DNA of 64,000 bases. Source: Embleya hyalina (GTDB lineage Bacteria; Actinomycetota; Actinomycetes; Streptomycetales; Streptomycetaceae). The stretch lies in contig NZ_BIFH01000018.1 in assembly GCF_003967355.1 (NCBI RefSeq), positions 336,352-400,351 on the forward strand, given 5' to 3'. The translations under genes were made by a program, and so were the position numbers. Positions 8,808 to 16,984 of this stretch are shown one piece after another. The notes under the pieces were generated by a model, which worked only from the letters and a program-made list of their open reading frames with translations, searched no databases and was not told where the DNA came from. Position 1 is the stretch's first letter. Every line of letters starts with the position of its first letter.

Positions 8808-10310
8808 GGGCTTGCTCACCCCCAGGGAGTAGCCGCCCGAGCCGCTGTAGGCGAGCACGATGTAGCGGTAGCGGCCGGCGGTTCCGTTGTAGGAGATCGT
8901 CTCGTCCGCTTCCGGAGTGGTGCCTTGGGCCACCGCGTTCCAGGTGGAGCCGTTCCACTTCTGGAGGGTGAGGTCGAAGTCCGCGCCCGCCGGTCCGGTC
9001 AGGCAACCGGTGTGCGTGCCGGACGTGGTGGTCTCGTAGTACGAGTTGTCGGGCTGGGTGGCCTGGGCACCCGACGCGAGGGTGCCGGAGTAGGTGTTCT
9101 GCGCCCCGGCGCAGCCCGTCGGCGGGTTGCCGCCGCCCGTGGTCAGCGTCAGCCCGTAGGTCTGGAGGATCTCGTTGACCGGCTGGTGATAGGTCTCACC
9201 GCCGGACGAGCAGTTTCCGGACCCGCCCGAGGTGACCCCCTGGGCCTGGCTGCCGGAGATGAACGACCCACCGGAGTCGCCCGGTTCGGCGCATACGTTG
9301 GTGCGGGTGAGGCCGGTGACGGTGCCCTGCGGGTAGGTCACGGACGTGTTGTGCTGTTGGATCGTGCCACAGTGCCAACCGGTCGTGGAGCCGGAGCGGC
9401 AGATGGAGGATCCGGCCGGTGATTGGGTGGACCCGGCCACCGGCACCGTGCCGGGATACCGGTTGACCAGCGCGCGCGGGGTCCAGTTGGCGTTCGTGGC
9501 CACCCACGCGTAGTCGTTGCCGGGGAAGGACGATCCCTGGAACGTACCCTGCGCCGCGCCGTTGCCGGTGGTCGTGGAACCGGTCCGGCCGCAGTGTCCG
9601 GCGGTGACGAAGCCGCCCTGGGTGCCGCGGGTGATCGGGAATCCGATGGAGCAGCGGGTGTTGCCGTTGATGTTGTACGCGTCGCCGCCGCGCAGATCGG
9701 CCAGCACGCGTGGTTGCACGGCGGAGGGCAGGATCTCGACCGCGGCGGTGTCGACGCCGCTGTCCGCGACGAACGCGCGGGTGCGGACCGGGTCGTGGGA
9801 CTGGATCACGACCTTGTTGGTCGCGACGTCGACGTACCACAACGGTGTGTCGGCAGGGGCCCGACGCCGTGCGGAGTGGTCGAGTGCCTCGCGGACCCGA
9901 TCGAGATCGCCGAGCGAGTGTGGGACCACTCGCGCGGTGGCGCCGTTTGCCTCGATGGCCCGTACGTCGCGTCGGTCGGTGGTGGCGATCACGAACCGCG
10001 CGGTGTCGCCGCTCAGCCAGGCTCCGGCCCAGTGCGCGCCGAGGCGTTGGCGCAGGAGCGGCTCCTGGACGGCGGCCCGATATTCGTTCGCCAGGCGGGA
10101 TTCGGCGACGTCCCGGGTGAGGCCGAGGTCGCGTTGCAGGGCTTCGACGATGCCTTCGGGGGCGGCGGGGGCCGGCCCGACGGGGACGACGAGGGCGTCG
10201 TCCCCGGAGGAGGGGGGAGTGGGGTCGGCGGTGGCGACTGCGGTGCCGCCGAGGGACAGGACAGTGAGCAGGGCGGCACAGGACGCGGCCGCGACATGCT
10301 TGAGACGCAT
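8805..10310 (-). CDS. Secreted trypsin-fold serine protease with C-terminal PPC-like domain
   Basis: The 501-aa precursor has a signal peptide, then an alpha-lytic/streptogrisin-type propeptide containing QRDLGLTRDVAESRL. The S1 catalytic domain shows the His motif TAGHCG, the Asp in GNDYAWV and the nucleophile in GDSGGSF, with a Cys pair around ICRSG/WHCG. The last ~100 residues after a GGGNPPTG linker form a beta-rich domain (ADFDLTLQKWNGSTW, GRYRYIVLAYSGSGGYSL) resembling pre-peptidase C-terminal domains that bind substrate or are trimmed after export. ATG 10310 follows AGGAG. It acts outside the cell and is likely autoprocessed. Confidence 0.93.
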   Translation of the reverse strand: MRLKHVAAASCAALLTVLSLGGTAVATADPTPPSSGDDALVVPVGPAPAAPEGIVEALQRDLGLTRDVAESRLANEYRAAVQEPLLRQRLGAHWAGAWLSGDTARFVIATTDRRDVRAIEANGATARVVPHSLGDLDRVREALDHSARRRAPADTPLWYVDVATNKVVIQSHDPVRTRAFVADSGVDTAAVEILPSAVQPRVLADLRGGDAYNINGNTRCSIGFPITRGTQGGFVTAGHCGRTGSTTTGNGAAQGTFQGSSFPGNDYAWVATNANWTPRALVNRYPGTVPVAGSTQSPAGSSICRSGSTTGWHCGTIQQHNTSVTYPQGTVTGLTRTNVCAEPGDSGGSFISGSQAQGVTSGGSGNCSSGGETYHQPVNEILQTYGLTLTTGGGNPPTGCAGAQNTYSGTLASGAQATQPDNSYYETTTSGTHTGCLTGPAGADFDLTLQKWNGSTWNAVAQGTTPEADETISYNGTAGRYRYIVLAYSGSGGYSLGVSKP

Positions 10311-10441
10311 GGGGACTCCTGTCGAGGGGGACGACAGAAACGTATCTGCGAGCCGGATGACGAGGTACCTGTCAATCGACCCCCAACACGGCGATATGGA
10401 CGGGTTGTCGGGCAGGCGACCCATGGGCCGGTGGGCCGGGG

Positions 10442-11401
10442 TCAGTTCGCCGTTCCGTAGCCCTCGTGGTCGGCGAGCCAGGCGGCATAGTCCGGGGCCT
10501 CGCGCACCGCCGCCGCGTGTGCGGCACGGGCCTGTTCGGTCACCAGGGACGCGGTGCGCGCGGCGGGTGCGTGCGGATGCCAGCCGATCAGGTGTCGCCA
10601 CGAGAGCGGTGTGCCGGCCAGCGCCACCCTGGCGATGCCCGGCATCGGCGGCATCGTCGCCCGGCACAGGCCGACGGCGCGGCCGACCTGGCTGAGGTAC
10701 ACGCACGCGGCCACGTCCGTCTCGTAGACCGCTCGCGGGGTGAAGCCCGCCCGCGCGCACGCGGTGAAGAAGCAGTCCTCGAAACAACCTTCGCCGGGAA
10801 CCGCGGCCCATCTGTCGTCGGCGAACGCGGCGAGATCCACCTCCCGCTCGCCGGCGAGCCGGTGGTCGAGCGCGAGCATCAGGAAGACCGGATCCGTGCC
10901 CACCTCACGCCACGCCAGCCCACCGCCGTACGCCGGACGGCTCTCGCCGCACGCGCCGAGCAGTACGTAATCCAGTCGTCCGGTCGCCACCATGGCGGTC
11001 AACTCCCGGTTGGACCACGACATGTGTGTGGTCACCGTGTCGGCGTGATGTTCCTCGGCGAGCCGGTCGACCAGACCGCCGAACAGCGGTCCGTGCGTGC
11101 CGCCGAGGCGAAATCTGGGGGTGACCCCCACCCGATTGGCGAACCGGACGGCCTCCTCCTGGAGTTCCCGGGCGGCGGGTAACAACATCCGGGCCCGGTC
11201 CAGCACCAGTTCGCCGAGCGGAGTCAACGTGACCCCCTCGCGGCCGCGCTCGAACAGCGCGCCGCCCAACGCCTTCTCGATCCGTTTGAGTTGCGTACTC
11301 AGTGCCGGCTGAGCCAGACCCAGCACGGCGGACGCGCGGGTCAGACTGCCCGCATCCGCGATGGCCCGAATGGTGCGCAGATGGCGTAGTTCCATGTCCA
11401 T
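10442..11401 (-). CDS. LysR-family transcriptional regulator
   Basis: The 319-aa product opens with the winged helix (MELRHLRTIRAIADAGSLTR, LAQPALSTQLKRIEKALG, LTPLGELVL) and continues into a periplasmic-binding-like effector domain. The start could be ATG 11401 or ATG 11395; neither has a strong ribosome site and the choice changes two residues. It lies upstream of the serine protease on the same strand with a 131-bp gap that probably holds the protease promoter. No divergent partner is present, so its target cannot be inferred. Confidence 0.9.
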   Translation of the reverse strand: MDMELRHLRTIRAIADAGSLTRASAVLGLAQPALSTQLKRIEKALGGALFERGREGVTLTPLGELVLDRARMLLPAARELQEEAVRFANRVGVTPRFRLGGTHGPLFGGLVDRLAEEHHADTVTTHMSWSNRELTAMVATGRLDYVLLGACGESRPAYGGGLAWREVGTDPVFLMLALDHRLAGEREVDLAAFADDRWAAVPGEGCFEDCFFTACARAGFTPRAVYETDVAACVYLSQVGRAVGLCRATMPPMPGIARVALAGTPLSWRHLIGWHPHAPAARTASLVTEQARAAHAAAVREAPDYAAWLADHEGYGTAN

Positions 11402-11465
11402 GCCCGGCAAGGTACGGCCGACCGGCGACGGCGAACAAGATGCCGCCCGGTCGGCCGTGTCGTGC

Positions 11466-12611
11466 TCACCAACCGCGTTTGCAGGCTTCGATGTTCGTGC
11501 GGAGGGTCGCGCCGATCGGGGTCAACGTCTCCGGAACGAAGCCGGCCGTCGCGGAGGCGGGAGCGCCGAGCAGCTCCCACGGGGCGGTCGCCTCGAACGT
11601 GTCGGCGGGTGCGGAAGCGCCCTTGGCGGCGGTCACCCACGTCTTGTGGGCCGTCGGCCCCTGCGCGCCCAGGAGCAGGTCGATGACGAACAGGCCCTCT
11701 GCGCAGGTGATTTGGGGAGCCACGTGGTGCTTCCAGTGGTACGGCGGGTGCATGCGGCCGCCGCCCGGCGCCACCACCCAGCGTTTGCACAGGTGCAGTC
11801 TGGCCCAGTCCGGGCGGGTGTGCTCGAACCACTCGCAGACGGCGTGCGCGAGGAATTCGCAGCCGTCCTGCGTCGGGCTGCGCGGGACGACCAGCGCGCC
11901 CGTGAGTTCGCGCCATACCGAGGTCAGTTCGGCGAGGGTCGGTGCCGGGGTCGCGGGTGCCGCGAGCAGGCCCGCCTTCGCGTCGCACAGCAGGATCACG
12001 TCGGGGACGAGGTCGGCCTGGGAGCCGAGCCAGGTTCGTACCCGGCCGACGCACATCGTGCTCTTGGCCAGGGGCAGGTCGTTGCCGAGTACGAGTGCGG
12101 TTTGACGGAACGTCAGGTGGGGGGTGTCGGGGGTCATTCCGCCGAAGTTCTCGATCCGGTACTCGATGGCCTCCGTGAGCTGTTCCGGCGTCATGTCGGC
12201 GATCGCCGTCGGGCTCAGCTCCACGAACCCCACGTCGGGGGGTGTCGAGGAGTCCGTCCTCGACGCGGCCACGGAAGCCGGGGTGCGAGGGTTGGGCCCG
12301 GTCGAGGCCTCGGCTTCGGCCCGTTCGGCCTGGAGTCGCCTTTGCCGCCGCTTCTCCTCCTCGGCCTCCGCGAGCTTGTGCTCCACCTGTTGCGCGAGGA
12401 GGAAGCCGGGGGGCCTGGTGAAGCGGAAGGGTTGGGGTTGCGGTGCGGGGTCCGGTGCGGGCGGAACCGCCGGTGTGTCCGCCGCGGGTGCGGGATCCTT
12501 GGTGTGTGCGTCGGTTCGGGCGCGTTTGGTGTCGTCGTCCGGGCCTCGCTCGTCCTTCGGCGGCGCGATGCCCTGACCGCTCGGATTCTTCAGATCGCGT
12601 TCGCGTTTCAT
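11466..12611 (-). CDS. Putative protein-glutamine glutaminase-like (papain-fold deamidase) protein
   Basis: A 381-aa protein without a signal peptide. Residues 1-65 are charged and proline-rich, and 70-100 form a probable coiled coil rich in Glu, Lys and Arg. The C-terminal half carries a Cys-His-Asp arrangement: DGCEFLAHAVCEWF (Cys251), then a KRWVV strand, then WKHHVAPQI (His296) and LFVIDLLL (Asp311). This order and the local context match the Chryseobacterium protein-glutaminase fold, which also occurs as toxin domains in polymorphic and secreted effector systems. If correct it would deamidate Gln side chains in target proteins. Starts at ATG 12611 after GGGGGG. No cognate immunity gene lies next to it. 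The fold call is an inference from motifs, so a related cysteine transglutaminase or peptidase remains possible. Confidence 0.55.
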   Translation of the reverse strand: MKRERDLKNPSGQGIAPPKDERGPDDDTKRARTDAHTKDPAPAADTPAVPPAPDPAPQPQPFRFTRPPGFLLAQQVEHKLAEAEEEKRRQRRLQAERAEAEASTGPNPRTPASVAASRTDSSTPPDVGFVELSPTAIADMTPEQLTEAIEYRIENFGGMTPDTPHLTFRQTALVLGNDLPLAKSTMCVGRVRTWLGSQADLVPDVILLCDAKAGLLAAPATPAPTLAELTSVWRELTGALVVPRSPTQDGCEFLAHAVCEWFEHTRPDWARLHLCKRWVVAPGGGRMHPPYHWKHHVAPQITCAEGLFVIDLLLGAQGPTAHKTWVTAAKGASAPADTFEATAPWELLGAPASATAGFVPETLTPIGATLRTNIEACKRGW

Positions 12612-12900
12612 GGATCATCCCCCCGGAAGTCCGTCCACCCTCGGGGCAAGCGTAGCGACGGAAATGTCGGCCGACACGGAAACCGCGATTCCGCTCGGCC
12701 GCGTTCGGATCGGCCCGGTCCGATGACGGATGGCCGGATCCAGGCGCATGCGTGGTACTTTCCAATGTTGCGTCCGCCGAGCACCCCCACGATCGTCCTC
12801 CCGGTGCGGCGGGGTCGGAACTTCCATGCATGGGAGCAGAGTTACCGGGTAGCCGAGGAACGCACACCCGCGCTTCCGGTTACGCGAAGACAGGACACCC
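12612..12900. other. Divergent intergenic region
   Basis: No gene is supported in this 289-bp stretch between the glutaminase-like gene (minus) and the 67-aa gene (plus). It contains a short CCATGCATGG palindrome at 12824-12833 but no repeated operator or convincing promoter pair. Confidence 0.5.
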
Positions 12901-13104
12901 ATGTCGACTCCCTTGATTCTCGGGCGCCGCGCGGAACTTCCCACCGAGCAGCATCGGTCGCGGTTGCCCGAACACCACTACGACCCGATCGCATGCGTCA
13001 ATGTCGTCGCCGACGGCAGACTCCTCATCGACGCGGCGGCCCCCCGCCTGATCGCCGAATACACCCGAACCCAGGAGCCCTCCGGCCTCAAGCACGACGA
13101 CTGA
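12901..13104 (+). CDS. Small 67-aa hypothetical protein
   Basis: A short acidic/polar protein with an ATG preceded by AGGAC seven bases upstream. The centre reads YDPIACVNVVADGRLLIDAA and the tail YTRTQEPSGLKHDD. The pattern Tyr-Asp...Asn-Val-x-x-Asp-Gly followed by a Thr-rich or charged tail resembles small actinomycete proteins seen near regulatory or peptide-maturation genes, but I cannot assign a family. No modification enzyme lies beside it, so a RiPP precursor role is not supported here. Codon use agrees with coding. Confidence 0.55.
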   Translation: MSTPLILGRRAELPTEQHRSRLPEHHYDPIACVNVVADGRLLIDAAAPRLIAEYTRTQEPSGLKHDD

Positions 13105-13113
13105 GCCGAACCC

Positions 13114-13170
13114 CACGCCCCGTCACACCCGCGTACCGGACCGAGATCCGGGCGGGGGCGGCGGGGCGTG
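13114..13170. terminator. Hairpin between convergent genes
   Basis: CACGCCCCG (13114-13122) pairs with CGGGGCGTG (13162-13170), and an inner CCGGA/TCCGG stem lies within. It falls between the 67-aa gene and the ABC-F gene, which converge here. Confidence 0.5.
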
Positions 13171-13196
13171 TCACCGTGCGGCGTATCCGCGCGTGG

Positions 13197-14801
13197 TCAG
13201 GTGAGGGTGATCAGGTCGAGGTAGGTGTCGCTCCACAGGTCCTCGTCCGCGTCGGGGAGCACCAGAACACGATCGGGGCGCAGGGCGTCGATGGCGGACG
13301 GGTCGTGGGTGACCATCACGATCGCGCCCGGGTAGGTGCCGATCGCGGTCAGGACCTCGGTGCGGGACGCGGGGTCGAGATTGTTGGTGGGCTCGTCGAG
13401 GAGCAGGACGTTGGCGCCGGAGTGGACCAGCCCGGCCAGGGCCAGGCGGGTCTTCTCCCCGCCGGAGAGGACGCCGACGGACTTGTCGGCCGCGTCCTTG
13501 GGAAACAGGAACGCGCCCAGTACGTGCCGCACTTCGCCGTCGGTCAGGTGTGGGGCCGCGGCGGCGAGATTGGCCCGGACCGTGCGGGTGGTGTCGAGGG
13601 TGTCGTGTTCCTGGGCGAAGTAGCCCAGGCGCAGGCCGTGTCCGGGTACCACCCGGCCGGCGTCCGGGTGCTCGTGCCCGGCCAGGACGCGCAGCAGCGT
13701 GGTCTTGCCCGCGCCGTTGGGGCCGAGGACGACCAGGCGGCTGCCGCGGTCGACGGCCAGGTCGACGCCGTTCAGGACCCGATGGTCGCCGTAGGACTTG
13801 GTGAGGCCGACGGCGCCGAGCGGCATGCGTCCACATGGCACGGGCTCGGGCAGCCGGATCTGCGCGGTCTTCTCCGTCGGCCGGGTGGGTTCCAGTTCGG
13901 CGAGCATGCGGTCGGCGCGGCGCGCCATGCTCCTGGCGGTGACGGCGGTGGCCGAACGCGCCTTCATCCGGTCCGCCTGGGCGTGCAGGGACGCGGCCTT
14001 GCGCTCGGCGTTCGACCGCTCCCGGGCACGGCGGCGCCGGTCCGCCTCGCGCTGGGTCAGGTGGGTGGCCCAGTCGGTGTTGTGGATGTCGATGGTCGCG
14101 CGTTGCGGGTCGAGGTGGAAGACGCGGTTGACCACGGCGGCCAGCAGATCGGTGTCGTGGCTGATGATCACCAGGCCGCCCCGCCGGCCCCGCAGGAAGG
14201 TGAGCAACCAGGCGATCGCGTCGGAGTCGAGGTGGTTGGTCGGCTCGTCCAGGAGGAGGGTGCCATCGGATCCCGCGAACAGGATGCGGGCCAGTTCGAC
14301 ACGGCGGCGCTGTCCGCCGGAGAGTGCGCCGATCGGCTCGCCCAGGGTCCGTTCGGGCAGGCCGAGTCCGGCCGCCACCCGGGCGGCCTCGGCCTCGGCG
14401 GCGTAGCCGCCACCGGCCTGGAAGGCGGCCTCGGCACGGTCGTAGGCGCGCATCGCCCGCTCCAGCGCGGCGGGCCCGTCGGCATCGGTCATCGCGGCCT
14501 CGGCCCCGCGCAGGGTGCGCAGCACCCGGTCGAGGCCGCGGGCGGACAGGATCCGGTCGGTGACGGTGACGTCGGGATCGGCGGCGCGGGAGTCCTGCGC
14601 GAGGAAGCCGACCGGGCCGGTGTGGGTGATCGTCCCGGCGGTGGGGCGTGAGCGACCGGCCAGGGCGGTCGCGAGGGTGGTCTTGCCCGCGCCGTTGCGG
14701 CCGACCAGGCCGATGCGGTCGCCGGGGGAGACGGTGAAGGAGATGTCGGAGAGCAGCAGGCGGGCGCCCGCGCGCAGCTCGACACCGCGAACGGTGATCA
14801 T
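13197..14801 (-). CDS. ABC-F family ATPase, probable ribosome-protection resistance protein
   Basis: The 534-aa product has two ABC ATPase domains and no membrane segments. Domain 1 has GRNGAGKTTL and LSGGQRRRVELARIL with DEPTNHLD; domain 2 has GPNGAGKTTL and LSGGEKTRLALAGL with DEPTNNLD. The intervening Arg-rich helical linker (about residues 230-300) is the P-site tRNA interaction region. ABC-F proteins of this kind act on the ribosome in the cytoplasm and many actinomycete members displace antibiotics. ATG 14801 has GGAG nine bases upstream. The 80 bp before it hold a 7-codon ORF and a terminator hairpin, a layout known to give antibiotic-inducible expression of ABC-F genes by ribosome-mediated attenuation. 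Confidence 0.9.
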   Translation of the reverse strand: MITVRGVELRAGARLLLSDISFTVSPGDRIGLVGRNGAGKTTLATALAGRSRPTAGTITHTGPVGFLAQDSRAADPDVTVTDRILSARGLDRVLRTLRGAEAAMTDADGPAALERAMRAYDRAEAAFQAGGGYAAEAEAARVAAGLGLPERTLGEPIGALSGGQRRRVELARILFAGSDGTLLLDEPTNHLDSDAIAWLLTFLRGRRGGLVIISHDTDLLAAVVNRVFHLDPQRATIDIHNTDWATHLTQREADRRRRARERSNAERKAASLHAQADRMKARSATAVTARSMARRADRMLAELEPTRPTEKTAQIRLPEPVPCGRMPLGAVGLTKSYGDHRVLNGVDLAVDRGSRLVVLGPNGAGKTTLLRVLAGHEHPDAGRVVPGHGLRLGYFAQEHDTLDTTRTVRANLAAAAPHLTDGEVRHVLGAFLFPKDAADKSVGVLSGGEKTRLALAGLVHSGANVLLLDEPTNNLDPASRTEVLTAIGTYPGAIVMVTHDPSAIDALRPDRVLVLPDADEDLWSDTYLDLITLT

Positions 14802-14815
14802 GAGGTAACGCTCCG

Positions 14816-14860
14816 AAAAAGCGAAAGGACACACTTCTGACGCGGAAGTGGGTCCTTCGC
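14816..14860 (-). terminator. Attenuator hairpin upstream of the ABC-F gene
   Basis: Read on the minus strand, GCGAAGGACCCACTTC pairs with GAAGTGTGTCCTTTCGC (one bulge, one mismatch) around a 7-base loop and is followed at once by TTTTT (14816-14820). It is the only U-tract terminator noticed in the window and it sits between the leader ORF and the ABC-F start, not after a gene. Confidence 0.8.
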
Positions 14861-14883
14861 TAGGAAATTCGGGGCGTAGACAT
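14860..14883 (-). CDS. Leader peptide MSTPRIS of the ABC-F gene
   Basis: A seven-codon ORF: ATG at 14883, TAG at 14860-14862. An AGGGTGG ribosome site lies five bases upstream of the ATG. The stop codon abuts the 5' arm of the downstream terminator, so a ribosome stalled on the last codons would cover that arm and allow read-through. This is the geometry expected for antibiotic-sensing attenuation. The peptide itself need not have a function. Confidence 0.65.
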   Translation of the reverse strand: MSTPRIS

Positions 14884-14994
14884 GCGACCACCCTAACCGA
14901 TACCGCCGGGCCGCCGCGGTTCACATCGTCGAGGCTTCGACACGACCGCCCCCATCGGCCGACTCGCCGACACGGCCGTCGCGGTCGCCTCGCC

Positions 14995-15174
14995 TCAACC
15001 CGCCTGCGGTGAGGGATGTGCCGCGGCCGGTCCCACCGGTGTCGTGACCGGCGCGGATCGGTCGTATTCCGTGGCCGGGTAGACCTGCGTCGCGCCTGCC
15101 GACGTCGCGCCGATCAGGACGAGCAGGGGGGTGGCGGCCAGGGTGAGGGCGATGGCGATGCGGGGTGACTTCAC
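14995..15174 (-). CDS. Small secreted peptide of unknown function
   Basis: A 59-aa protein with a clear signal peptide: Lys/Arg at the N-terminus (KSPRIAI), a hydrophobic core (TLAATPLLVLIG) and an AGA-type cleavage site, leaving about 30 residues (TQVYPATEYDRSAPVTTP). The start is GTG 15174 with AAGGG about ten bases before. No cysteines and no recognised motif. Its role is unknown. Confidence 0.5.
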   Translation of the reverse strand: MKSPRIAIALTLAATPLLVLIGATSAGATQVYPATEYDRSAPVTTPVGPAAAHPSPQAG

Positions 15175-15338
15175 GAGTGATCGACCCTTTCGAGACGACG
15201 GACCGGGCGGGTGGTCGCGATTCCGATGTGTCGACGATGCCGGCCCCGGCCATGGGGGCGTAACCCGCGAAAGTCGGTAATGGTGAGCCGAAGGTTGCCG
15301 ACGGGGGCCGAGGCGGCGTTCGGCGGGGGCGCCGAGCC

Positions 15339-15791
15339 CTACCCGGCCGCCCCCGGGCCCGGCAGGAGGTCGACGTCGGTTGCGTGCATGGGGTTGCCGC
15401 AGTGGGTGCAGCGCAGTTCGGGGTTGCCGATTTCGCCGCACGCGTGATGGCGGTACAGCACCGGTGGGCCCGCCTCGCCCGCGAGCCATTTGTCGCCCCA
15501 GCCGGTCATGACCATGAGCAGGTCGACCAACTCGGTGCCCTTCTCGGTCAGGACGTACTCGTAGCGCGGTCGCCGGTCGTAGGGGCGCCGCTCGAGTACA
15601 CCCTGTTCGACCAGGTGGTTCAGCCGCTCCGTCAGGACCTTGCGGGAGATCCCGAGGTCGGCCTGGAGCTGCTCGAAGCGGGTGACCCCGACCCATACGT
15701 CGCGCAGCACCAGCGGCGACCAGGGCTCGCCGATGACATCGAGGGTTCGGGCGATCGAGCACGCCATTTTGCCGAAGTCCGTCCGTTGCAT
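15339..15791 (-). CDS. HxlR-family transcriptional regulator
   Basis: The 150-aa product contains the HxlR winged helix (CSIARTLDVIGEPWSPLVLRDV, LGISRKVLTERLNHLVEQGVLERRPY, YVLTEKGTEL). Unusually the C-terminal 40 residues carry CGEIGNPELRCTHCGNPM, with Cys residues that could bind metal or sense redox state. A -10-like TAGACT (complement of 15798-15803) ends six bases before the ATG and there is no ribosome site, so the mRNA is probably leaderless. It is divergent from the reductase gene at 15883 and most likely controls it. Confidence 0.92.
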   Translation of the reverse strand: MQRTDFGKMACSIARTLDVIGEPWSPLVLRDVWVGVTRFEQLQADLGISRKVLTERLNHLVEQGVLERRPYDRRPRYEYVLTEKGTELVDLLMVMTGWGDKWLAGEAGPPVLYRHHACGEIGNPELRCTHCGNPMHATDVDLLPGPGAAG

Positions 15792-15812
15792 GGGAGCAGT
15801 CTAGCAATTGGG

Positions 15813-15864
15813 GTTCCCTGAAGGAACTTCAACTGCTACGGTTTCGAAGTCTTCTGAAGGAACT
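15813..15864. promoter_or_regulatory. Operator candidates between hxlR-type and reductase genes
   Basis: CTGAAGGAACT occurs twice as a direct repeat (15818-15828 and 15854-15864), 36 bp apart. The first copy is part of the inverted repeat GTTCC-CTGAA-GGAAC (15813-15827). Both lie between the divergent starts and are the obvious candidates for HxlR binding. Confidence 0.55.
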
Positions 15865-15882
15865 CCAGAGAGGATGTCGAGG

Positions 15883-16476
15883 ATGGGCAAGGTCATCAGC
15901 AGCCACGCGGTGTCGGTGGACGGCTACATCACCGGTCGCGAGCCGGGTCCGGGGCGTGGGCTCGGTACCGGGACGATGCTCTTCGACTGGTACTTCGACG
16001 GCGACACGCCCAGTCGGGTGTTCGACGGCTTCCGGCAGAGCGAGCCGAGCGCGCGGGTCTTCGACGCCCTCGCCGGACGGATCGGCGCGGTCGTGGCCGG
16101 GCGCAACACCTACGAGGACTCCGACCGTTTCGGCGGCGGCAGCCCCCACCCGACGGCCCGACTGTTCGTCCTCAGCCACCGCCCGGCGCCGGAGATCACC
16201 GAGCGGCAGACCCTGATCACCACCGGCGTCGCGGACGCGATCGCCGCGGCCCGCGAGGCCGCCGGCGACAAGGACGTCGCCCTCATGGGCGGCGGCGTCC
16301 TGGCCGAGGGACTGGCGGCGGGGCTCGTCGACGAGGTGATCCTCCATCAGGTGCCGGTCCTGCTCGGCGAAGGCCGCCCCTTCTTCCGGGAGTTGCCCGA
16401 ACACGTGCGCCTGCGCCTCGTCGACGCCGTCCCGGCGCCCGGTGTCACCCATCTCCACTACGCGGTGGAGCGATGA
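15883..16476 (+). CDS. Dihydrofolate-reductase-fold (RibD C-terminal-like) reductase
   Basis: The 197-aa protein has the DHFR/RibD_C fold motifs: ISSHAVSVDGYITG at the start, VVAGRNTYEDSDRFGG in the middle, and DVALMGGGVLAEGLAAGLVDEVILHQVPVLLGEGRPFF at the nucleotide-binding end. Such stand-alone proteins are NADPH-dependent reductases of unknown substrate, not true folate enzymes. ATG 15883 lies eight bases after AGAGAGG; ATG 15874 would overlap that ribosome site. It overlaps the next gene by 4 bp (ATGA). Confidence 0.85.
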   Translation: MGKVISSHAVSVDGYITGREPGPGRGLGTGTMLFDWYFDGDTPSRVFDGFRQSEPSARVFDALAGRIGAVVAGRNTYEDSDRFGGGSPHPTARLFVLSHRPAPEITERQTLITTGVADAIAAAREAAGDKDVALMGGGVLAEGLAAGLVDEVILHQVPVLLGEGRPFFRELPEHVRLRLVDAVPAPGVTHLHYAVER

Positions 16477-16955
16477 CCCCCGCCGCCGATCCGATCGCAC
16501 CGCTCGCCGACCACGAGCACGAGCACGACCACGAGAAGCCCAACCGGAACCGACCCGAGGAGACCACCGCCATGCTGGATCCCGAAGTGCGCCGCGTGCT
16601 CGACGGAACCCCGATCGCCCACCTCGCCACGGTTCTCCCGGACGGCGCGCCGCACTCCGTTCCCGTCTGGATCGGTACGCACGGCGACCACATCGTGATT
16701 TTGACCGGCCCGGACAGCCGCAAGGCCCGGAACCTGCGCCGCGACCCGCGGGTCGCGTTGTCCCTGACACCGCGGGACGACCCGTTTCGGCCGATCGCCA
16801 TCCGCGGCCGGGTCGTCGAATGGCTCGACGGCGACGCGGGCTGGACGGTGGTCGACCGCGTGGCCGCCAAGTACATCGGCCAGGCGTACTCGCGAGACCA
16901 ACGGCGCGTCGTCGCGATCATCGAGGCGGAGCGACAGGCGGTCGGGATGTCGTGA
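16473..16955 (+). CDS. PPOX-class F420/FMN-binding split-barrel protein
   Basis: The 160-aa product matches F420-dependent pyridoxamine-oxidase-like proteins: LDGTPIAHLATVLPDGAPHSVPVW, DSRKARNLRRDPRVALSL and a late AIRGRVVEWLDGD. These dimeric split barrels reduce varied small molecules with deazaflavin. The first 33 residues are His/Glu-rich (DHEHEHDHE) and outside the family. An internal ATG at 16572 with GAGGAG upstream would give the usual length (127 aa). The ATGA overlap with the reductase favours co-translation with that gene. Confidence 0.82.
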   Translation: MTPAADPIAPLADHEHEHDHEKPNRNRPEETTAMLDPEVRRVLDGTPIAHLATVLPDGAPHSVPVWIGTHGDHIVILTGPDSRKARNLRRDPRVALSLTPRDDPFRPIAIRGRVVEWLDGDAGWTVVDRVAAKYIGQAYSRDQRRVVAIIEAERQAVGMS

Positions 16956-16984
16956 CCGGCGACGGCGGGGAGGGCCGGTCGGCG

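Noticed and set aside
12901-13104. Considered as a RiPP precursor
   Set aside because: No cyclase, ATP-grasp or radical SAM gene is nearby and the sequence has no leader/core boundary; the STM401x enzymes are 21 kb away.
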